From Pythium myriotylum (taxonomy: Eukaryota > Oomycota > Peronosporomycetes > Pythiales > Pythiaceae): a stretch of DNA of 64,000 nt. Below the pieces are notes generated by a model, which did no database searches, was not told the origin of the DNA, and saw only the letters and a list, made by a program, of their open reading frames with translations. The stretch lies in contig JALJCQ010000016.1 of assembly GCA_023091665.1 (NCBI GenBank), forward strand, positions 1,612,001-1,676,000. Direction: 5' to 3'. Of the stretch, positions 19,090 to 27,516 are shown piece after piece (the first letter of the stretch is position 1; the number at the start of each line of letters is the position of its first letter). The translations under genes and the position numbers were made by a program.

Positions 19090-21261
19090 TTATTTTGCTA
19101 GGAACCCTCGCGATGCTCGCCGTGCGGAATAGTTTCCTAGCCAGTCCTGGTACTCGTCACCGCCCTGGACGCCGTTCTCGCCGTCGATTACTGAAAGCAG
19201 TGAGTGGTACACGCGCTGCACACGTCCGACAGACGACGGAGACAGAGGCGTTGACGACAAATCCGGCTCCAGCACTTGAATCCTAAGATCCGTGACGATA
19301 ACGTTGCGGAGCCGCTTCTCTACGTGGACATAGACACCGAACTTGTCCTTGAGGATGGGCACCATGAGCGTCTGGAAGCCCATGGCGACCTCACTCGAGA
19401 GCTCCTGGAGGTAAAGTGGTCGTCGCACTCCGGTTTGCCGGATCGCGTTCGTGAGCCAATCGTGGAGCACCATGCGCTTGGGTTTGTCGGTCGTCCATGA
19501 GTCCACGAGGCGTCGTAGCAGCGCGAAACAGAGCAGCTCGTTCTCAGCGTCTTCGTCCTTTGATGCTGACGGAGATGGTCGCAGTAGCGCTTGGCAGATC
19601 GCGTTGGTGCGTTCCCAGAGTCGGCGTTCGTGGGCGGCATCCCCATCGCCATCGTCGTCGTCGTCATCCTCTGCTGGATCACCCAGATCTGGTTGACTCT
19701 TCGAAGTCTCCAACTCGCTCTTGACAGGATCGTCGAGAGCATGCTGCAAGTCAGCTGACGCGCGACGGCTGCTGACGACACTGGTGCTGCGAGTCCGCTG
19801 GAGCTTTGCCTGCTGACGATCCAGCTGCTTGAGAAGCTCGGCCTTTTCGTCCTCGAGACACACGCGAGCGTCGTGGGCGTGCTGCCACTCGAGGCGGAAT
19901 CGGCGCAACAGATCCTGCAGCACGCTCACTTGTTGCTCCAAGTATCTCTGTCGTGTCAACGACGATTGTTGCTTCGTGGCCGCTGCGTCAGTGGATTCTT
20001 CCTTCTCCAGAACAGAAGTAGTCAGAGTCAGCACTCGCTCGGTGAGATTGTTGAGTTGCTGCAGCAGCCGTTCGTTCTCTTCTCGCATGTTGAAGCGGCC
20101 GTCAATCATCTCAGCCGCGCGGTCCAGTCGCTCGAGCTGTTGGTTGTGCTTGAAACTCTGCTGATCGCTGCTCTCATTCGCTATCAGCCCTTCGGCAGTC
20201 GAGACTTCACCGTCCTGCAGCGGATGGCCTAGCCGACGGTCATAGTCCAGCGACGATCCTCGGCATCGTGGATCGTTCAGCTCCTCGTACGCCTGGACAG
20301 TCTGTCGAAGGCTCTGGATGAGCTCTTGCTCCTCGACTCGTTCGTTATGAGCCTGTTGAATCTGCTTCTCCAGTGAAGCGATCCGCGCTTTCGCGGCTTC
20401 ACGCTCTTGGTACGCTTCTTCCAGAAGAGTCTGGAGTGGTTTGAGCTCACTCACTCGTCGCTGGGCAAAGTTCAGCTCAAGCTTGAGCGACGTACACCGC
20501 TGGTGCTCTTCATCGTACTTGGCTTCGATCTCGCGCAGCCTCGCGAGCGTCGGACGGCGCCGTGGGCTCGACAGGACCTCGTCAACACTCTGCCGACGCT
20601 CGGTCGCCGTCTCGCTTTGTTGGATCGCAGCCTTGACGGGTGAAATGGTCGACGCAATTTCATCGGATGAAACGGGCGTAGGAGACGTCACTGATGCCGG
20701 AGAGCGTGGCTCACTGCGCGGCGATCGCACAGCTTCCTCAGCGCCGTCAACCTCGTCGAACACCAGCGATCGACTGAGCATCGAGCTGCGTCTCGGGGAC
20801 TGACGCTGGCTCGGCCTCCTTCGCGGAGACCGTGGTTGCTGCTGCAGTTGCTGTTGTTGCAGCGTCACAATCTCATGCTGCGCTGCGCGTAGCTGGTCCT
20901 TACTCTGGCTCAGCTCGGAGAGCAGTCCTTGGTTCTCGAGGATGGCGTCGCGGAGATGGCCCGAGAGCGCCGCGACCTGAGCGTCGCGATCCGCCAACGT
21001 GCGTTCCACCGCCTTCTTCTCGTCCTCGAGATGCTCAAGCTGCTCGTGGAGCCGCAGCACTTCCTCCCGAAAGTGCATGTTCTCCTCGAGCAAGCGGATC
21101 CCAGCACGAGCAGCGATGTGGAGCTCATCGTCCTCGTCTTCGTCCTGGGAGAGCAGCTCCTCGGCTGGCTCGACTTCTCCTTCTTCTTCTTCCTCCTCGG
21201 AGTCGTCGCCCAGTGCTGCCATGAGCTCTTCGGTCTCTTCGTCGCTCGCCGCGCTGCTCAT
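19090..21261 (-). CDS. Coiled-coil protein with CC1-box-like AAxxG motif (paralogous architecture to gene at 1-1586)
   Basis: Single exon, 723 aa, from ATG 21261; the frame extends upstream without an ATG of family-like context. Layout: a strongly acidic N-terminus, AARAG at residues 50-54 followed by IRLLEEN, and a coiled coil to about residue 125. A Ser/Pro/Arg-rich linker includes LVFDEVDG. More coiled coils run to about residue 500, and a globular C-terminus follows (about 545-700: ERTNAICQALLRPS, FALLRRLVDSWTTD, LYLQELSSEVAMGFQTLMVPILKDKFGVYV). Known: the AAxxG start of CC1 in dynein adaptors binds the dynein light intermediate chain, and a downstream L-F-x-E-like motif binds dynactin; VFDEV could be such a site, by inference. 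Divergent from the calpain-like gene. Confidence 0.82.
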   Translation of the reverse strand: MSSAASDEETEELMAALGDDSEEEEEEGEVEPAEELLSQDEDEDDELHIAARAGIRLLEENMHFREEVLRLHEQLEHLEDEKKAVERTLADRDAQVAALSGHLRDAILENQGLLSELSQSKDQLRAAQHEIVTLQQQQLQQQPRSPRRRPSQRQSPRRSSMLSRSLVFDEVDGAEEAVRSPRSEPRSPASVTSPTPVSSDEIASTISPVKAAIQQSETATERRQSVDEVLSSPRRRPTLARLREIEAKYDEEHQRCTSLKLELNFAQRRVSELKPLQTLLEEAYQEREAAKARIASLEKQIQQAHNERVEEQELIQSLRQTVQAYEELNDPRCRGSSLDYDRRLGHPLQDGEVSTAEGLIANESSDQQSFKHNQQLERLDRAAEMIDGRFNMREENERLLQQLNNLTERVLTLTTSVLEKEESTDAAATKQQSSLTRQRYLEQQVSVLQDLLRRFRLEWQHAHDARVCLEDEKAELLKQLDRQQAKLQRTRSTSVVSSRRASADLQHALDDPVKSELETSKSQPDLGDPAEDDDDDDGDGDAAHERRLWERTNAICQALLRPSPSASKDEDAENELLCFALLRRLVDSWTTDKPKRMVLHDWLTNAIRQTGVRRPLYLQELSSEVAMGFQTLMVPILKDKFGVYVHVEKRLRNVIVTDLRIQVLEPDLSSTPLSPSSVGRVQRVYHSLLSVIDGENGVQGGDEYQDWLGNYSARRASRGFLAK

Positions 21262-21560
21262 GCTCTCTCTTGTCGCGTTGTCGGCCAGGGTCTTCGAGTG
21301 AGCGTCTCCGTATTTTCGGTTCGCATCGAAAATGTAGCCATATTTGGGATCTGAGTCTGAGTTGATGACCGGTCTTTTATTATTGGCGAGACCTTGAAGC
21401 TGGTTTACCGTATTTGCTCCCAATAAAAGGTTCTCGCGAGGATCGTGGCTTTGTGGGGGAACATCAAGTTTACGCTTCCCCACTTCAAACGCAGATCCGT
21501 TCCCAGGACACAACCCGCCGAGATCCGTTCCGAGAGCAACAACCACCACAACCAAAAAAA
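21262..21560. promoter_or_regulatory. Divergent promoter region
   Basis: This 299-bp gap separates the ATGs of the coiled-coil (-) and calpain-like (+) genes. The plus-strand ATG follows an AACCAAAAAAA leader, an A-rich context typical of a start site. Confidence 0.4.
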
Positions 21561-24500
21561 ATGTTCTGCGGCGAGTGCGGCCACAAGTGGGCGCCCGACG
21601 AGATCGCGTCCGCGCGGTTCTGCGCCGAGTGCGGCGCGCCGCGCGAAGATGTTCCGGCGCCAACGCTCCCAACAGTTCCCACGCCAAGTGTTCCCGTGCC
21701 CTCGCCCTCGATCCCTCCCCCGCCAACGTCGGCGCCTCCCCCCACGACCAGCGGCCATCTCTACGGCTCGCCGCTCATGAAGCCCTCGCTGCCCGTGGGC
21801 GGCTCCTCGCAGGCGCTGCCGCGCGCCGTGTCGCTCTCGCCGCGCGCGGCCGCGCTCGTCTGCGCGCAGTGCCGCGAGCCCTTCGGCGCGTCCACGGCGC
21901 AGTTCTGCGGCGAGTGTGGCCACCCGCGACCGCCTCCGCCGGCTGCGACGCCGCCCGCGATCGACGACGACGGCGATCTCTTCGGCGCGGCGTCCACGAC
22001 GTTCTCGGCGCCGACGCCGACGCCGCCGCCGCCGCCAGCCTTCTCGTCCTTGGCCGCGCCGCCGTCCGTGAGCGTGCCCTTCAACCCAGCGTACACGGCG
22101 CCGCTGCCGCCGCCGGCCGTCGTCACGTCGGCGCCTCCGCCTGCGCCAACGCCAACGCCAACGCCCGAGGGCTCCACGGACCCGACGGCTTCCGTCACGT
22201 TCAGCGTCGGCCCGACGCTCCATTACCTCAGCTCGCTGCTCAGCAACCTCAATGGTACGTTGGCGTTCGGTTCTGTTGGATTGTTGGCTTTTCGTTCTGT
22301 TGGATCTTATTGCGAATGTGTTCTCGTCGTCACCCCACCCCCACAGTGTCGCGTCCCGAGGGAGAACGTTCCGAGCCGGACGGAGCCGGAACCGGGATCA
22401 CCGTCCGCAGCGTCCACAAGGCTCGTCACATGGACTCGCTCTCGGCGCGGCTGGAGATCTCGGGCGCCGTGGAGCGTAACCGCGTAACCCCACAGGAACG
22501 CATCGCCGGCTACCACGTGACGCGCGTGAACGACGCGCTCACGGTCGTGCACAACGAGCGCGTGACGCAGTCGGAGGAAGACGCGTTCCTCGACGCGCGC
22601 TCGCTGCCCGACAACGGCGAGTGGCTCCAGATCCTGCGCCAGCACCGCCGGAACGGATCCCAGTTCACCGGTACGCTTTGTTGATTTTTTTGTTCTCGTT
22701 TTTTTTTGTTCTCCGCCTAATCGGTTCTCCTCCTAATCGGTTCTCCGCCTAATCGGTTCTCCTCCTAATCGGTTCTCCTCCTAATCGGTTCTCCTCCTAA
22801 TCGGTTCTCCTCCTAATCGGTTCTCCTCCTAATCGGTTCTCCGCCCAATCGGTTCTCCGCCTAATCGGTTCTCCTCCGCTTGGAAAATCTCGACTTGACC
22901 AGACCCGCAGTTCCCGCCGGACGCGCGCTCGCTCTTCCGCGACCCGAACCAGAAAAAGTTTGCGCACCTGGAAGACCTCGTGTGGAAATGGAAGCGCATT
23001 AGCGACTTTTTCCAAGAGACGGCCTACGTCGAGATCACCATGGTCGACGACGCCAAGCGCCTCGTCTGCTCCATCGCCATGAAGTCGCCGGCCGAGGCCG
23101 AGAGCATCCTCAACGTGCTCGCGCAGAACCCGACCCACGTCGACCCGGCTTTCCTCTCGATCGCCCAGAACGCCGTGAGCACGGGTCTCGCCAAGCGCCG
23201 TCGCGACCACTTGCTGCTCTGCACCAAGAACATGATCACGTACCTCAGCGAGTACGTGCAGGACGGACTCCAGCGCTTCGATTTGCTCTGGGAAAAGAGT
23301 CTGATCGACCGCTACCGGCCGCTGGCGTTCACGGGCGTCGGCGAAGGCCGTGGCTACCGCGTCGACGGCTCCGAGTCCGGCTTGGTCTCGCGGGTCTCGG
23401 TGCTCGTGCCTGTCTTCTTCCAGGCGCAAGGCACGTGCGTCTTTGATCGCTCCCGCGAGGCACCCGACCACGTCTCGGGCGTCGGCATCGAGCCCGGAGA
23501 CCTCAAGCTCGGTCGCCTCGCGGACTCGTACCTCTTTGGCGCCATGTCGATCCTCTCGACGTCGCCCACGGCGCTCGCACAGACTTTCCCGCTGCTCGAG
23601 CCCGACCTCGTGCGTCCGGACCGTGTCGAAGTGTACTCGCCGTCGCCCAACGAGCAGCAGTACAACGAAGAAGGCGTCTACGCCGTGCGCTTCTGGCGCG
23701 GCAACCGCAGTCGCGTCGTCGTCGTCGATGACTTCATCCCGTGCAGCCAGTTCGGCAAGCCCGTGTTCGCGTCCTTCACGGGCTCGAACGGCAAGTTCGA
23801 GATCTGGTCCGTGCTCGTGGAGAAGGCGTACGCGAAATTGCACGGCGCGTACGAGTCGATCATCGGCGGGCAGGAGGCCTTCGCGCTGCAGGACCTCTAC
23901 GGAGGCGTGCCTGTCACGTACAAACTGCAGGAGACACATCCAAGCGAGGAACAGGCATGGGAGGCGCTCACGAAGACTCTCGCGGCTGGCTCCCTCGTCG
24001 GCTGCACGAACGACAGCGTCGAGATGGAGCTGCCGCGCGGTATCCAAAAGACAGCGGCCTACGGTATCCTCAAGCTCGTGGAGCTCGACCATCGCGGCGA
24101 GCTCGTGCGGCTCATCCAGCTTCGCAATAGCTGGGGCGTCGGTTTAATCCACCAGCCCGACAAGTGGATCGGCTCATGGTCGAGCTCGGACCCCAAGTGG
24201 CACAACCTCTCGCGCTCGCAGAAGGTCGAGTGCGGCTTCCAATTCCGCGAGGACGCGACGTACTGGATGGATTTTTCCGCGTTCTACACGTTCTTCTCGA
24301 CGATCATCGAGTCGCGCAACCTGTACAACTTCCGCTCGACGCCCGACGGGCTTGGTAACCCGGTGAACCCGACGCTGAGCGTGCACATCATCACGAGCGA
24401 GTGGAACGGCATCACGTGCGGCGGCCGCGAGGCCATGCACCTCAACCCGCAGTACCACTTGTACTCGCCTGCGACCTCGGGCTGCGAGCTGACTGTGCAT

Positions 24501-25484
24501 CTCGAGCAGCCGTCTCGCCGCTTGCGCAACCAGTCTGAATACGCGGCCTACATCGCACCGGTCGTGTTCCGCAACGGCCCCAAGTCGGAGCGCAAGATCG
24601 ACTTGGTCGCTAGTGACCTTGTCACCAAGGGCACGTTCATCTCGAACCGCGGCTGCTTACTCGACACCAAGCTGGAGCACACAGTGGACCCCTCGCGTCC
24701 GTTTGTCATCATCCCATCGACGTATGATAGCAACATGCCCGGGGCGCTCAGCTTCTCGCTGACTCTGTTTACGAACAAGCCCACGTCGCTCGTGCCTGTC
24801 TCGGACTCGTCATCGCTGCCCATCTGCTGCGTTTGCCAGCGCGCGCTCTCTGGCGCCTTCCGCACGATCACGACCATGATCGGAGACGAAGTCCAGACGC
24901 AGATCGATCGCGTCTGCAACGACTGCATCGGCGCCTACCGCGACCGCAACACACCCACGTGCGTGCACTGCCAGGAGCGCATCGAGACCGTCGATGGGAA
25001 GTTCTCAGGTCGCATGTTCGTGCTGCCCGATGGCGTGAGCGTCCACGCTGAGTGCATTGACGCCTACCGCATCCGTCTCGCGGACAAATGCATCCACTGT
25101 GGACAGGCGATCGCGGCCATCCCGGGCCGCTTTGATGGCAAGTACTTCGAAATCGAGGGTGGCGAAAAGTGCCACGCCGAGTGCCTCGAAGCTTACCAGC
25201 TCGCGACGGCCAAGCGCTGCATGCACTGCCTTGAGCCCGTGGCCAACATCCCCGGACGCTTCGACGGCCGCTTCTATAAGCTCGCGACCGACGACCAGCT
25301 CGTCCACTTCGAGTGCTGGGAGGCGTACCAGGCGTCGATCGCGCCCAAGTGCGTGCACTGCTCGGAGCCGATCGTCGTCGTGCCGGGCAAATTCGACGGT
25401 CGCTTTTACGAGCTCAACAGCGGGCTCGGCAAGGTCCACTTCGAGTGCTGGGAGACGTACCAGGAGTCAGTTTTGCGTCGTTAA
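21561..25484 (+). CDS. Calpain-fold pseudoprotease with N-terminal zinc ribbons and C-terminal CxxC/HxxC repeats
   Basis: Exons 21561..22254, 22347..22670 and 22903..25484 give 1199 aa. The second intron uses the acceptor at 22902, which restores FTDPQFPPDARSLF, the usual start of a calpain protease core. N-terminus: CGECG...CAECG (residues 3-26) and CAQC...CGECG pairs, zinc-ribbon-like, in a Pro/Ala/Thr-rich segment to about residue 230. The CysPc-like core spans about 340-760. At the catalytic Cys position the sequence is LADSYLFGAM, so Ser548 replaces Cys; at the His position it is TAAYGIL, so Ala724 replaces His; Asn748 (LRNSWG) is kept. A beta-sandwich-like part follows, then five modules of about 43 residues with CxxC and HxxC or CxxC pairs (about 977-1199). 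A protease role is therefore unlikely; scaffolding or sensing is inference. Confidence 0.87.
22709..22868. repeat. Intronic 16-bp minisatellite, 10 full copies
   Basis: Ten perfectly spaced copies of TTCTCCTCCTAATCGG (with G/T at position 7 and one C for T at position 10) plus a partial eleventh. The array fills most of intron 2 (22671-22902) of the calpain-like gene and accounts for that intron being far longer than the others in this window. Confidence 0.95.
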
Positions 25485-25616
25485 GAGAGGAACGAACGAG
25501 AAAGAGAGAGAAAGAAGGTGAATCACAAACACATTGCTACAAATTTATTGTGTTCCACGGCTCAGTCAAAAAGGAGGTAGACACCAACGAATCTTCACGA
25601 GGGAACGAGATACATC

Positions 25617-27314
25617 TTAAGTGTGGATCCACCATTTCGCTGTCGGGTCCTTCATCCATGCAAATTGGAACGAGTAGTCCGCCCCCAGATGGGCGATCGT
25701 GTACTGCAGTGCGTACACGATCTGCATCATCACGTTGGACTGGACGTAGAGCATGTGCTCATCCAGCACAAACGCCAACAAATGCAGAGACGAGAACGCA
25801 AATTTCTTGCTCAGCCACACCATGAGCGCGGCCAGAGACGCAAACTCGAGCAGCGAGTAGACACCGATGTTGAGAACCACATTGGCAAGGTCAGATCGAG
25901 AGAGAGCCCAAATGTGACCGTAGTAGAAGCTGTTCTTCATGGCCTTGAGTACAGGGAGGTAAACCATGTAGAGGATCGGAATTGCGCACTCGAAATACTC
26001 GCCGAGGAGCATGAATTCACACCGAAAAAGCAGTTGGAGAGTCTGGTGGACGACCGCTCTGCTGTCGGTGACTGAGGGTTCGTCCCGTTTGCGAAATAAG
26101 GCTGGATTGATCATGTCCTTGCCTCCCACGTTCTCGAGCTCTCGAATGAGGTTCACACTGGCAGCTGAGAGAGTATACTCGATGCCGTTGCTCCGTATCC
26201 GGAAAGCTGGTAGCACGCCTTCGCTCGTTAGCCGTTTATGCTGCGTGATGTGGCTGACGAAAAGACTGAGCAGGTCGGCGTTTGTGCCTTCGGGCGATAT
26301 CTTGGCCTCGTCAATGATCCGTCGAAGGTTCCTAGCCCGACTGTGAAGTCGTCTCGTGCTACGTAACGCCATCACCAAATCAAACGTAATAATTGCAGTC
26401 GTTGTGGTCGGAGAACCCGACGTTTGCATGCACGTGGCTAAGTAGAGTGCGTTGAAGAGTTCGATTGTGAACATCATGATGATCGGGATGATGTCTTCGA
26501 CGTCAACGAGTTTGGGTCGAGTCCACTTCTTCCACAAGAACCTGAACACTGGCAAAGCAAGAAGCATCGGCAGTCGGTATTTCTTATCCACCGATCGGAA
26601 CGCCGCATTGTACAAGGGGTAGCTCAAGAAGACCACAAGAGTCGCTAACGAGATCGAGCTGATCGCATTCATTTGTCTCTGGAGATTCTTGGTTTTGGAG
26701 ACGATCGCCCGGACATCCATGACGGTGAAAATCGAGACCCACTGACAGACCACATATGGCATCCCGCCAATCACAATCATGAATGGCACTGGAAATGCCC
26801 ACTATGCTGCCAAACTGATGAGGAAGGCTGTATGAAGCAACGAGGAGAGAAATCCGGCGGCGATAACGCGCCAGGGCTCGACGCGGAGGTCACGACCAGC
26901 GAGTCCGTGGATGCCGGCGGCCGAAAGTAAGAACATCACATTTGAAGTGAGGAACTGGCGTGACCAGAATTTGCCTTGTTCATTCCATTTGCCCGAAGGT
27001 GGGTCGAGGGGCATCAACTCGATCGCAAGCGTCAGCAAGAGGGCTGGCACGGGAGTGAGCAAGCACACTATGACTGCACGCGATGTCGATGTGCGTTCGG
27101 TGTAGTCTCTCAATGCGAGGAGCCGCTCTACCGAGATCGCGCCATGTTGTACCAAGTGTCCTTCGACAGTGTTGATCGAGCGTCCGAAGCGACTGACGAG
27201 ACGAGCTCGCGGAGTTCTCGTCGGAGCGGAAGGGATCGGTGAGACGAGCGACGTATTGTAACCCTGGGCCTTCAAGGACGCCGCCTCGGCCTCGACGGGT
27301 GCCACGCGTGTCAT
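25617..27314 (-). pseudogene. Multipass membrane protein gene interrupted by an in-frame TAG
   Basis: ATG 27314 opens 170 codons to a TAG at 26804-26802. The same frame then continues without a further stop for about 394 codons to TAA at 25617. The total of about 565 codons reads as one protein with roughly nine hydrophobic segments, e.g. AVIVCLLTPVPALLLTLAI, FLTSNVMFLLSAAGI, VIAAGFLSSLLHTAFLISL just before the stop, then MIVIGGMPYVVCQWVSIFTV and IIPIIMMFTIELFNALYLA after it. The stop lies inside a TM-TM linker. No GT-AG intron of normal size can remove it. It may be a recent nonsense mutation, a sequencing error or readthrough. I do not recognise a named family. Convergent with the calpain-like gene (132 bp apart). 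Confidence 0.75.
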
Positions 27315-27516
27315 CGCGGATTGTCGAGAAACGAATGCTATTCTGGAAGGCTGTCAGGTCAAATAACAACTTGTCTTTCGTCTCCTTGGCGTGATTGGTC
27401 TTTTTATCCTATTGTGGGCGTGTGCGATGAAGATGAAAACTGCGGCCCGCAAACGAAACACGTTGAATTGAGAGACCTTAGCAAATGTAGCACAACGAGA
27501 TGGAGGTGAACACTGT

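Noticed and set aside
26790..26815. A short intron removing the in-frame TAG
   Set aside because: The only GT...AG pair spanning the stop is about 14 bp, far below any workable intron size here.
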